A DNA stretch of 64,000 bases, from NCBI RefSeq assembly GCF_002926165.1, contig NZ_MAGP01000114.1:1-64000 (forward strand), read 5' to 3'. A model generated the notes under the pieces. It was not told the origin of the DNA. It searched no databases and saw nothing but the letters and a program-made list of their open reading frames with translations. The position numbers were made by a program, and so were the translations under genes. How positions within the stretch are numbered: the stretch's first letter is position 1; every line of letters begins with the position of its first letter. Source of the stretch: Micromonospora chalcea (GTDB taxonomy: Bacteria; Actinomycetota; Actinomycetes; Mycobacteriales; Micromonosporaceae). This document shows positions 30,780-39,055 of the stretch, piece after piece.

Positions 30780-33710
30780 GTGCGCACACCATCCCGTGCG
30801 TTGACGGGGACCACCGCGCTGCTGCTGGCAGCCGGTCTGGTCCTGACCGCCGCTGGCGGCGGCCAGGCGGCACCCCGGGAACAGACCCGTACCCAGGCGC
30901 CACCCGACCACCTGCCGGGCGACCGGCACGACACCAAGGCCACCGACAACCGCAAGGGCCGCGTCGCCGCCACCGAGCGGCAGCGGGACCGGGCCGCCGC
31001 GCTCGGCGCGCGCGTGCGCTGGACCGACTTCGGTACGCCCGCCACGCTCACCTCCACCGGCAAGCCCCTGGCCACCGGCCTGCCCGCCGACCCGGCCGCC
31101 GCCGCGCGCGCGTACGTGGCCGCCAACCGGGACGTGCTGGGCCTGACCGCCGAGGGCGCCGCCGCGCTGGAACTGCTGACCGTGGCGCCGATGGGGCAGG
31201 GCGCGACGGTGCTGCTCCGGCAGCGCTTCGGTGACCTGCCGGCCGCCGTCGACGGCATGCTGTCGGTCGGCGTACGCGACGGAGCGGTGTGGCACGTCAG
31301 CTCCTCGCTCGCCCGCGACGCCGGTACGCCGGCCCCGGCCACGATCAGCGCCGAGCAGGCCCGCAAGGCGGCGATCGCCGACGCCGGCCGCGGCGACGCG
31401 CAGGTCATGCGTACCTCATTGGTCGCGGTGCCCACCGCGGACCGTGGGCCGCGCGCGGCGTGGGAGGTGGTCCTGGGCGCGGACACCACCGGCGCGGACC
31501 CGGCCGCCTACTCCACCTACGTGGACGCCCGCGACGGCGCCGTGCTGGTCCGCGAGGACCTGATCGACCACGCCTCGGACCACCCGTCCTGGGAGGTCTT
31601 CCCGAACTCGCCCCGGGTCGACAGGTCCTCCGTTGACACCCGTAAGCGGTGGTGCGCCGTGCCGGCGCGCGGCTGCGCCGAGGTGGTCGGCGTGCCCGGG
31701 CACCCGGCCTGGGACGTGGATCCGGCGACCGGCGAGTCCACCACCACGACCAAGGGCAACAACGCGATAGCCGTGCAGAACTGGTTCAGCAACGACGCGT
31801 TCAGCGTCGGCACGGAGACCGCCACGCCCCGCCCGGACCGCAAATACGCGTACCCGTGGACGAACCAGTGGCAGGAGCAGCGCTGCAACCCGGAGGTGTT
31901 CACCTCGCCGCGCGCCAACGACATCGACGCGGCCCGGGCGAACCTGTTCGCGATGCACAACCGGATGCACGACTGGACGTACCACCTCGGGTTCACCGAG
32001 GAGACCTGGAACATGCAGCAGGACAACCTCGGCCGCGGCGGTCTCGGTAACGACCCCGAGCAGGGCAACGCCCAGGCCGGTGGCGTCAGCGGCGGCCCGC
32101 CGACGTTCCCGGCCCGCAACAACGCCAACCAGATCACCCCGCCGGACGGCGTCGCGCCGACCACCAACATGTACCTCTGGCAGCCCACCGCCGGCTCGTT
32201 CTATGCGCCCTGCGTCGACGGCGACTTCGACATGTCGGTGATCGCCCACGAGTACGGTCACGCGGTCACCAACCGCATGATCGCCGGCCCGAGCGCCGGG
32301 GTCAGCACGCCGCAGGGCATGAGCGAGAGCTGGTCCGACCAGCTCGCGATGGAGTACCTCTTCGAGCACGGGTACGCCGCGCCCGGCCGGCGCGGTTTCA
32401 CCATCGGCGAGTACACCACGCAGGACCCGAACGCGGGCATCCGCAACTACAACATGAGCGACAGCCCGCTGAACTACAGCTCGCTGGACTACGACTTCGT
32501 CGGCCTGCAGGTGCACGCCTCCGGCGAGGTGTGGAGCGCCACCAACACCGACATCCGCGCGGCCATGATGCGCCGCTGGGGCAGCGGCACCCCGGCGATC
32601 CAGAAGGCGTGCGCGACCGGCGCTGGCGACGTGACCGCCTGCCCCGGCAACCGGCGCTGGATCCAGTTGGTCTTCGACTCGTTCCTGCTGATGGCGGTCA
32701 GCCAGGTCAGCATGGTCGACGCCCGGGACGCGATGCTCGCCGCCGACCGGATCCGCTTCGGCGGGGCCAACCAGGACCTGCTCTGGAACGCGTTCGCCAA
32801 GCGCGGCCTGGGGGAGGGCGCGGCCAGTGTCGGCCACACCGACCCCGACCCCACGCCGGGCTTCACCTCCCCGTACGCCCGGGAGGGCTCGCTGCGGCTC
32901 CTGCCGGTGGGCGAGCGCGGGCCGGTGGCCGGTGCGCAGCTGTTCGTCGGGCGCTACCAGGCGCGGGCCGTGCCGGTCGCGGACACCGACCCGGCGACCC
33001 CGCTGACCGACCGGGTGGACCTGGTGCCCGGCGCGTACGAGTTCGTGGTGCGGGCCCCCGGCTACGGGCACACCCGGATCGGCCCGGTGACGATCAAGGC
33101 GGGCCAGAACCGGACGCTGCCGGTGACGCTGCGACCCAACCTGGCCTCGGCGACCACCGGCGCGACAGTGGCCGGTGACGGGATCAACCTGCCGCAGATC
33201 GTCGACGACGACGAGGCCACCAACTGGGCCTCGCTCGGCGCGCCGGTCGCCGGCCGGCAGGTCACCGTCGACCTGGCCGGCGGCGTCCAGCAGGTACGCC
33301 GGGTGCAGGTCAGCGCGATGCTGCGCCCGCCCGTCACCGGTGACGCGGACACCGGCACCCAGAGCCGGTACTCCGCGCTGCGGCAGTTCCGGGTGCTGGC
33401 GTGCACCGCGCAGGGGCCGGTGACGTGCGCCGACGCGGCGGACTTCCGGCCGGTCTACACCAGCAAGCCGGACGCCTTCCCGTCGGTGGCGCCGCGTCCC
33501 CGGGCGCCGGAGCTGATCATGCGATCGTTCGACATCCCGCGCACCACTGCCACGCACCTGCGCGTCGAGGTGCTGACCAATCAGTGCACCGGCGCGCCGG
33601 ACTACGCCGGTGAGCAGGACGACGACCCGCGGGCGGCGACCGACTGCGCCACCGCCAGCCCGCAGGCGCAGAACGTGCGGATCGCCGAGTTCCAGGCGTT
33701 CTCGCACTAG
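30780..33710 (+). CDS. Secreted M36 (fungalysin-type) metalloprotease
   Basis: About 976 aa exported metallopeptidase. The signal (ALTGTTALLLAAGLVLTAA) is followed by an inhibitory FTP-like propeptide of roughly 250 residues, then an M36 catalytic domain with HEYGH at His490-His494 and the third ligand Glu516 in GMSESWSD. A WTYHLGF block and AMHNRMHDW precede the active site, as in bacterial fungalysins. The C-terminal 300 residues contain a PEGA/CarboxypepD-like repeat and a discoidin-like domain (VDDDEATNWASLG). GTG 30780 follows GGAGGG; ATG 30765 is an alternative. A strong hairpin follows the gene. Confidence 0.88.
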   Translation: MRTPSRALTGTTALLLAAGLVLTAAGGGQAAPREQTRTQAPPDHLPGDRHDTKATDNRKGRVAATERQRDRAAALGARVRWTDFGTPATLTSTGKPLATGLPADPAAAARAYVAANRDVLGLTAEGAAALELLTVAPMGQGATVLLRQRFGDLPAAVDGMLSVGVRDGAVWHVSSSLARDAGTPAPATISAEQARKAAIADAGRGDAQVMRTSLVAVPTADRGPRAAWEVVLGADTTGADPAAYSTYVDARDGAVLVREDLIDHASDHPSWEVFPNSPRVDRSSVDTRKRWCAVPARGCAEVVGVPGHPAWDVDPATGESTTTTKGNNAIAVQNWFSNDAFSVGTETATPRPDRKYAYPWTNQWQEQRCNPEVFTSPRANDIDAARANLFAMHNRMHDWTYHLGFTEETWNMQQDNLGRGGLGNDPEQGNAQAGGVSGGPPTFPARNNANQITPPDGVAPTTNMYLWQPTAGSFYAPCVDGDFDMSVIAHEYGHAVTNRMIAGPSAGVSTPQGMSESWSDQLAMEYLFEHGYAAPGRRGFTIGEYTTQDPNAGIRNYNMSDSPLNYSSLDYDFVGLQVHASGEVWSATNTDIRAAMMRRWGSGTPAIQKACATGAGDVTACPGNRRWIQLVFDSFLLMAVSQVSMVDARDAMLAADRIRFGGANQDLLWNAFAKRGLGEGAASVGHTDPDPTPGFTSPYAREGSLRLLPVGERGPVAGAQLFVGRYQARAVPVADTDPATPLTDRVDLVPGAYEFVVRAPGYGHTRIGPVTIKAGQNRTLPVTLRPNLASATTGATVAGDGINLPQIVDDDEATNWASLGAPVAGRQVTVDLAGGVQQVRRVQVSAMLRPPVTGDADTGTQSRYSALRQFRVLACTAQGPVTCADAADFRPVYTSKPDAFPSVAPRPRAPELIMRSFDIPRTTATHLRVEVLTNQCTGAPDYAGEQDDDPRAATDCATASPQAQNVRIAEFQAFSH

Positions 33711-33716
33711 CTCCAC

Positions 33717-33764
33717 GCGGCGGGTGCGGACGGGCGGCCCCTGTCGTCCGTCCGCACCCGCCGC
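33717..33764 (+). terminator. Strong terminator after the M36 gene
   Basis: Seventeen-base-pair perfect stem: 33717-33733 pairs with 33748-33764, GC-rich, loop of 14 bases, beginning seven bases after the stop. It isolates the protease gene from the RNase gene. Confidence 0.8.
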
Positions 33765-33897
33765 CGTGTGTTCACGCGGGGTTCGGGGCCTCGTCGCCGG
33801 ATCGGGGCTGTACCGGGGGCAGGATCCCGGACAGACTGAGCGTCGACCGGTCATCAACGCCGGTCGATGCGCTGTCGTCCCGTTCAAGGAGGATCCC

Positions 33898-34338
33898 TTG
33901 ACCCCGTTCCGCGCCGCCGTCACCCGCGTACGCCGCGCCCTCGCCGCGTCCGCCCTGGTCGCCGCCGTGGCCGCCGCCGCGCTCGTCGCCCCCGCCACTG
34001 TCTCCACCCGGCTCGCCGAACCGGCCGCTGCCGCCGGCTACGGCTCCTGCACCCAGTCCCGCTGCGCCGACGCGCGCACCGCGCGGTCCGGCTGGTCCGC
34101 GAAGAGCTTCCCGACCAGCCGCGGCTGGTACTCGTGGAGCGGCGGCCAGTGCAACTTCGCCGGCGGCCGGTTCTACAACTACGAGGGACAGCTGCCCTCC
34201 GGCGCCACCTACTACGAGTACGACGTCTACCCGCGCGCCTGCAACGCCTCCCGGGACGCGTACCGGATCGTGGTCAACAAGAGCACCGGGGCGACCTGGT
34301 TCTCACCCGACCACTACGCCAACTTCTACCGGCTCTGA
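33898..34338 (+). CDS. Secreted guanyl-preferring ribonuclease (barnase/RNase Sa family)
   Basis: 146 aa with a Sec signal of about 40 residues ending near AAAA-GY. The catalytic pattern of microbial N1/T1-type RNases is visible: Glu107 in TYYEYDVY, Arg in RDAYRIVVN and His139 in FSPDHYANFY. It would cleave RNA after guanine outside the cell. The start is TTG at 33898 with AGGAGG five bases upstream; the frame extends further but no better start is seen. The next gene encodes a barstar-like inhibitor. Confidence 0.86.
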   Translation: MTPFRAAVTRVRRALAASALVAAVAAAALVAPATVSTRLAEPAAAAGYGSCTQSRCADARTARSGWSAKSFPTSRGWYSWSGGQCNFAGGRFYNYEGQLPSGATYYEYDVYPRACNASRDAYRIVVNKSTGATWFSPDHYANFYRL

Positions 34339-34399
34339 GCAGCCTCGACGCCGGCCGGGCTCCCGACGCCCGGCCGGCGCCGTCGGGAAAGGACGGATC

Positions 34400-34816
34400 A
34401 TGGGTACGCGGTTGCCGGCCTGGCTCGGGTACGACTTTGCGCCGTCCGAGCCGGACGGTGTGCCGGTCTCCGGCGTGGCCGGCCGCACCCGGGCCGGGCT
34501 GCACGAGACGCTGGCCGGTGCGCTGGACCTGCCCGACTGGTACGGCCGTAACTGGGACGCCCTGGCCGACGCGCTCGCCGACCGCCTCGACGCCGGTCCG
34601 CTGACAGTGGTCGTGACCGACGCGGCGTACCTGCTCGCCGACGAGCCGCCCGCGCAGCTCGGCACGCTGCTCGACGTGCTCGGCGCGGTCGCCGCCGGTG
34701 GCCACGAGACGCTGCGGGTGGTGCTGCACGACCACCCGGACCGGCTGCCCGCCCTGCGCGACCGCGTCGCCGCCGTGCTCGGCGGACGGCTCGCAGGCCC
34801 ACCCGCCACCGGCTGA
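34400..34816 (+). CDS. Barstar-family RNase inhibitor
   Basis: 138 aa with the barstar core LPDWYGRNWDALADALADRL and a C-terminal strand-helix pattern. It is cytoplasmic, as expected for an immunity protein that neutralises RNase before export. The N-terminal 30 residues before the core are longer than in classic barstar. It starts 61 bp after the RNase stop in the same direction, so the two form a toxin-immunity-like pair. Direct interaction is inferred from family and order. Confidence 0.85.
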   Translation: MGTRLPAWLGYDFAPSEPDGVPVSGVAGRTRAGLHETLAGALDLPDWYGRNWDALADALADRLDAGPLTVVVTDAAYLLADEPPAQLGTLLDVLGAVAAGGHETLRVVLHDHPDRLPALRDRVAAVLGGRLAGPPATG

Positions 34817-34865
34817 TCCCACCACCCGCACCCGTCACCCGCACCCGGCCTGCCGACCGGGGCGG

Positions 34866-34922
34866 TGATCAAGGAGTTTGTGTCCGAATCAGGCCGGCGG
34901 AGCGACCCAAACTCCTTGATCA
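34866..34922. repeat. Long inverted repeat A
   Basis: TGATCAAGGAGTTTGTGTC (34866-34884) and GACCCAAACTCCTTGATCA (34904-34922) form a 19-bp stem with one mismatch. It lies in a gene-free stretch 34817-35014 between the barstar and HD genes, so it may end transcription from one or both directions; its AT-richer arms and sharp ends also suit a dispersed genomic palindrome. Confidence 0.7.
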
Positions 34923-34942
34923 ACGCCGCGAGGGCGGGTGGT

Positions 34943-34996
34943 GATCATGAAGTTGGCGGGGTGGGGAGCGCTCTCCCGGCGGTCAACTTCATGATC
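34943..34996. repeat. Long inverted repeat B
   Basis: GATCATGAAGTTG (34943-34955) and CAACTTCATGATC (34984-34996) are a perfect 13-bp stem. A GC-rich inner palindrome GAGCGCTC sits in the loop. It is 20 bp from repeat A and shares the TGATCA-type ends, suggesting related origin. Confidence 0.65.
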
Positions 34997-35014
34997 GACG
35001 GGGCGTGGTGGGGG

Positions 35015-35743
35015 TCAGGTGGGGTGGTCGAGGATGGCGCTGAAGCGTTCCTCGGCCAGGTCGAGCTGGGCCAGGATGTGCTCCTTGACCGGTGGCGACA
35101 ACGGTGTGTCCGGGCGGGCGACCAGGTCGCGGAAGACCGGCACCAGCGGGCGGTACTTCGCGGCGGCGCGGGCCACCTTCGGCCCGACCGTGTGGATCAC
35201 GCCCACGCCGTTGTCGGTGAAGTCGGACACCTTGATCACCCGGGCCCAGGGCTCCCGTTCCAGGCTGGCCGCCACGTGCTCCCGGTACTGCTCGTCGCGG
35301 TCCCGCCCCGGGTCGTACTCGGGGTTGGTGACCGCCGCGACCAGCCGGGCGACCCGCGACCCGAACCGGCCGGACAGCGCGGCGAGCGCCGCCGAGGTCA
35401 CGTCGGGCCCGGTGGCCGAAGGGTCGAGCCCGGCCAGCTCGGCGGGGTGGTCCTCGACCGCGTCGTGCAGCAGCCCGGCGACGATCACGTCCACGTCCCG
35501 CACCTGGTAGTGGTGCATCAGCCGGATCGACACCCGCAGCAGGTGGTTGAGGTACGGCTCGCGTACCCGCCGGTCGTCGCGGTGCAGGTCGGCGGCCAGG
35601 TCGAGCGCCTCGGTCAGCCGGTCGCGGTCGGCCTCGTCGAACGCCTCGATCTCCAGCCGGAACCGGGCCAGCAGGCCGGGCTCACCGTGGATCTCGGTGA
35701 TCGCGTGCATCGGCATGGTGGCGAGGTACGCGGGGAACTCCAT
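35015..35743 (-). CDS. HD-domain protein, (p)ppGpp-hydrolase-like
   Basis: 242 aa single-domain HD hydrolase. YLNHLLRVSIRLMHHYQ, VAGLLHDAVEDHP and VIKVSDFTDN match the RelA/SpoT and MESH1-type hydrolase motifs (His, His-Asp, Glu-Asp, Asp). No synthetase, TGS or ACT domain is present, so it may be a small alarmone hydrolase or a related nucleotide phosphohydrolase. AAGGGA precedes the ATG. It lies 7 bp downstream of the anti-sigma-type kinase gene and is probably co-transcribed with it. Confidence 0.8.
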   Translation of the reverse strand: MEFPAYLATMPMHAITEIHGEPGLLARFRLEIEAFDEADRDRLTEALDLAADLHRDDRRVREPYLNHLLRVSIRLMHHYQVRDVDVIVAGLLHDAVEDHPAELAGLDPSATGPDVTSAALAALSGRFGSRVARLVAAVTNPEYDPGRDRDEQYREHVAASLEREPWARVIKVSDFTDNGVGVIHTVGPKVARAAAKYRPLVPVFRDLVARPDTPLSPPVKEHILAQLDLAEERFSAILDHPT

Positions 35744-35750
35744 GCGTCCC

Positions 35751-36209
35751 TTATAGCTGATCTTCGCTAGATCCGGTGCCCGCCGGGCCGCTCACGTCGT
35801 CGGTCAGGCGCTTGACCAGGCGTACGCAGGTGCCCTCCGGCGTGCCGACGATGGTTGCCTCGTCCATCACCCGCGCCATGATCAGCCGCCCGCGTCCCCG
35901 GTCGCCGCTCTCGTCGCCGTCGGCTGGCCGCCAGCCGCCCTGGTCGCGTACCTCGATCTCCAGCCGGTCGCCGCGCAGCTCGGCCCGCAGCGTGGTGATC
36001 CCCTCCGGTGCGAAGCGGTACCCGTGCTCGATGGCGTTGGCGCACGCCTCGCCGGTGGCGATGAGGACGGTTTCGACGTCCCACTCGCTGACGCCCCGGG
36101 CGTGCAGCCAGCCGCGTAGCCGCTCGCGGGTGGCGGCGAGCCGGCCCGGGTCGGCCGGCAGCTCGATGGTGAGGACCGGGCCGACGTCCCCGGATGTCCC
36201 ACCCGTCAC
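35751..36209 (-). CDS. Anti-sigma-factor-type serine kinase (RsbW-like ATPase)
   Basis: 152-aa HATPase_c_2 domain. The N-box is VLIATGEACANAIEHGY and the G1 region RDQGGWRP; a GRGRLIMARVMDEATI block replaces the usual GLGL. Such proteins bind sigma factors or phosphorylate anti-sigma antagonists. The GTG at 36209 has GGAGGG upstream; the track-like extension to 36266 lacks one. No sigma or antagonist gene is adjacent, so the partner is unknown. Confidence 0.82.
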   Translation of the reverse strand: MTGGTSGDVGPVLTIELPADPGRLAATRERLRGWLHARGVSEWDVETVLIATGEACANAIEHGYRFAPEGITTLRAELRGDRLEIEVRDQGGWRPADGDESGDRGRGRLIMARVMDEATIVGTPEGTCVRLVKRLTDDVSGPAGTGSSEDQL

Positions 36210-36399
36210 GTCCGGCCCTCCGTCCCGTGCCCGTCCCCGGACCTGGGCGCCCACTCGCGCTGTCACCGCCCGGTTCTCACCCTGTTGTCCCCGGTGACCG
36301 CCGATTCATTCCCCCGGCGGCGCTGTCCGTCAAACGTGATCATTGCGCATCGGGGGCGGCGTGTCAGCCGGCGGCCCGGCAGGGCGGCAACGGCGGTGG

Positions 36400-36427
36400 G
36401 CCGGCGCCCCCCGGAGGGGACGCCGGC
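36400..36427 (-). terminator. Candidate terminator after the pectate lyase gene
   Basis: CCGGCGCCCC (36401-36410) pairs with GGGGaCGCCGG (36416-36426) with one bulge, 66 bp past the pectate lyase stop. The 36210-36491 gap otherwise shows no gene. Confidence 0.35.
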
Positions 36428-36491
36428 GCGGGATGAGCGGACGGTCACGCCGGCGGCGTCGAGGCGGTGCGCGTGCGGGCTCAGGCGCAGG

Positions 36492-37835
36492 TCAGAGCGG
36501 CAGCCGCCCGGCGCCGGCGAAGGCGTCGACGACGAGCGGGACCAGCGGGGCCGGCATCGGCCGGGCGGCGCGCAGCGTCGGCGTCCATCCGGCGTCGCCG
36601 CCGAGGTCCGGGTCGTGGACGGCGTTGTACGCGGCGAGCAGGCTCACCGGCCGGGGCAGGCGGTCACCCTGGCGCACCCAGCTGCCGCGCTCGGTGAGCG
36701 CGGTGCCGCCCCAGTCGTACAGCAGGTCTGCGGGGCCGGCGTCGCCGGTGAGCGTGAAGAAGTTGTTCTCCGCGTACAGCGCGGACTGCACGCCGACGCC
36801 GAGGGCGTACTCGAAGCCGGGCCCGCCGAGCCGGTAGTGGTTCTCGTGCACGTCGACCTGGCCGAACCGTACCCGGGGCAGCCGTTGCAGCGTGCCGTCG
36901 AACAGGTTGTGCCGCACGGTGACGGCGAGCCGGCCCACGTCCGGCCCGACGGTGTTGGACGAGCCGATCAGCATCACCTTGTCCCGGCCGGTGAACCGGT
37001 TCCAGGAGACGGTGACCAGGCTGGCGGTGTGCGTGACGTCCAGCGAGCCGTCGTGCACCTGCCAGGGCCGGCCGAAGTAGACGGGCTGCGTGCTGTCCGG
37101 GTTGTCGCCGTCGGTGAACGTGTTGTGGTCGATCCAGACGTGTTCGCTGCGCCGCACCGAGATCTGGTCGTACTGGGAGTTCCAGTTGCCGGTGTCGCCG
37201 TCGGTGGGGGACCAGGCGGGGAAGCAGTCCCGGGCGTCGACGAATTCGATGTTGCGCACGATCACGTTGTCCACCCGGTCGATCATCAGCGTCAGGCCGG
37301 TGAGCCGGGCGCCGCGCAGGCCGATGATCGTGGTGTTGGAGCCGACGTTGATCTGGGTCAGCCGGGTCTGGTTGGCCACCGACCGCACCCGGGCGGCCTC
37401 CAGCGGCCCGCTCGGGTTCGTCCGCCCCCAGGTCGCCGGGTCGTACGCGGCCAGGTAGGCGGGCAGCGAGTACTCCGGGTCGGCCAGGTCGGCGCAGTCC
37501 AGCGGCGTGCCGTCCGGGCCTTCGAAACCGTCGACGGTTCCGGCCACGTACACAATCTTGGAGGTGGCGTCGGTGGCGTTCGTGGCGTTGTCGCCGCCGA
37601 GCGCGGCGACCAGTTCGGCCCGGGTACGCACGAAGCGCACCCGCTCCGGCGTGGCGGCCGACCCGCCGGTGGTGCCGGTGCCGGCGGCGGCCCAGCCGTC
37701 GTTCGCGGCGAGGGCCTGGCGGCCGATCAGCTCGGCGGCCCGGGACGGCTCACCAGGTGCGGCCGGCGCGGGCGCGGCGGTGGTGAGGACGAGCGCGGCG
37801 GTCAGCGCCGCGACGACTGCGGTTCGGGTACGCAT
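36492..37835 (-). CDS. Secreted pectate lyase, PL1 family
   Basis: 447 aa. A Sec signal ends APA-AP near residue 26. The parallel beta-helix pattern of PL1 is seen in NTTIIGLRGARLTGLTLMI, NVIVRNIEFVDARDCFP, HVWIDHNTFTDGD and VTVSWNRFTGRDKVMLIGSS, with RLPRVRFGQVDVHENHY late in the helix. WIDHNTF is the signature. It would cleave polygalacturonate by beta-elimination outside the cell, feeding uronides to the catabolic genes upstream. It lies 28 bp after the Gfo/Idh gene and seems to be the last gene of the leftward uronate operon. Confidence 0.9.
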   Translation of the reverse strand: MRTRTAVVAALTAALVLTTAAPAPAAPGEPSRAAELIGRQALAANDGWAAAGTGTTGGSAATPERVRFVRTRAELVAALGGDNATNATDATSKIVYVAGTVDGFEGPDGTPLDCADLADPEYSLPAYLAAYDPATWGRTNPSGPLEAARVRSVANQTRLTQINVGSNTTIIGLRGARLTGLTLMIDRVDNVIVRNIEFVDARDCFPAWSPTDGDTGNWNSQYDQISVRRSEHVWIDHNTFTDGDNPDSTQPVYFGRPWQVHDGSLDVTHTASLVTVSWNRFTGRDKVMLIGSSNTVGPDVGRLAVTVRHNLFDGTLQRLPRVRFGQVDVHENHYRLGGPGFEYALGVGVQSALYAENNFFTLTGDAGPADLLYDWGGTALTERGSWVRQGDRLPRPVSLLAAYNAVHDPDLGGDAGWTPTLRAARPMPAPLVPLVVDAFAGAGRLPL

Positions 37836-37863
37836 GACTCGTTCCGTTCTCCTGGAGGGACAT

Positions 37864-39030
37864 TCACTGCGCGGGCAGGTCCACCACGTACGGCGTGACC
37901 GCCCACGGCACGTCCGCCTCGGACGGCAGCGCGCCGGTCTGCGCGGCGGTCCGCAGCACCGCGCCGACGCCCCGCACCATCCGCACCCGCTGCGGGCCGT
38001 CGCCCGCCACGCGCACCAGGTCCCCGTCGAGCAGCGTCGGAACGGGCGCGTCCCGCAGCGCGTCCAGCACCGCGGTGAACGGTTCGGTACGCGCCAGCGG
38101 CGCGATCAGCGGCGTGCCGTCCGCGCTGTGGTCGAGCAGGTTCGCCAGCAGCCCCCGGCGGCCGGGCACCGGGCGTGGCGTGTCGTCGCCGGGTAGCCGC
38201 AGCCGGTCGGTGGGGTACTCCAGCACCGCCCGGCCCCGCTCACCGGTGACCAGCACCTCCCCGGGTACGTGTTCCTCGGCGGCCAGCGCCAGCGCGGCCA
38301 GCACGGGCGGCCCGGCGTGCGGGGTCAGCCGCAGCACTGTGCTGTCGTCCACCTCGATCGGGCGGACCCGGTAGCGCTCCACGGCGATCCGGGCGGGGCG
38401 GACGGGTGCGCCGGTGACCGATTCGGCGACGGCGAGGCACTGCATGAGCGCGTGGGCGAGCGGGTTGGCGAGCGCTCCGTCCAGCGCCGGGCGGCCGTCG
38501 ACGGTGCGTCGCCCGGCCCAGGGGGAGCGGGCGTAGTAGGCGTCCGGGCGTTGCCAGGCGGCGAGTGTGGCGATGCCGGTGACCGGGCCGAGCCGCCCGA
38601 GCGCGCCGGTCAGTTCGGTCAGCGCGGCCGAGCCGAGCGCCTGGAAGTTGACCTGCACGGCCCGGCCGGCGGCGTCCGCGGCGGCGGTGAGCGTCAGGTG
38701 TTCGGCGAGGTCGAGCACCGGCGGCTTCTCCAGCAGTAGGTCCGCCCCGGCGGCGAGCGCGTCGAGCGCGATCGGCAGGTGGGTGTGCGGCGGCGTGCAG
38801 ATCACCACCACGTCGGGCCGGGACTCGGCGAGCATGGCCCGGTGGTCGGTGAAAACGGCCGCCTCCGGCGGGACCGGCGCGTCCGGTTCGGCATCCAGCG
38901 GCCGCACGTCGACCAGCGCGACCAGGCGCGCCCGCCCGGCCGCGTGCAGCTCCGCGATGGTCCGGCGGTGCCAGCGGCCGTGCCCGTTCGCCCCGATCAA
39001 CGCCACCCGTGGCGGCCCGCCGGCGCTCAC
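37864..39030 (-). CDS. Gfo/Idh/MocA-family oxidoreductase (distal)
   Basis: 388 aa. NAD(P)-binding Rossmann start VALIGANGHGRWHRRTIAEL, then VVICTPPHTHLPIALDALAAG and LLEKPPVLDLAE with the family's Glu-Lys-Pro. The C-terminal half is the GFO_IDH_MocA alpha/beta domain. GTG start at 39030 with no strong Shine-Dalgarno. It lies 25 bp after the reductase gene in the uronate operon. Substrate unknown; a uronate- or aldonate-derived sugar is likely from context. Confidence 0.85.
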   Translation of the reverse strand: MSAGGPPRVALIGANGHGRWHRRTIAELHAAGRARLVALVDVRPLDAEPDAPVPPEAAVFTDHRAMLAESRPDVVVICTPPHTHLPIALDALAAGADLLLEKPPVLDLAEHLTLTAAADAAGRAVQVNFQALGSAALTELTGALGRLGPVTGIATLAAWQRPDAYYARSPWAGRRTVDGRPALDGALANPLAHALMQCLAVAESVTGAPVRPARIAVERYRVRPIEVDDSTVLRLTPHAGPPVLAALALAAEEHVPGEVLVTGERGRAVLEYPTDRLRLPGDDTPRPVPGRRGLLANLLDHSADGTPLIAPLARTEPFTAVLDALRDAPVPTLLDGDLVRVAGDGPQRVRMVRGVGAVLRTAAQTGALPSEADVPWAVTPYVVDLPAQ

Positions 39031-39055
39031 CGGGCGCCGCCCGGCGTGCTCCCGG

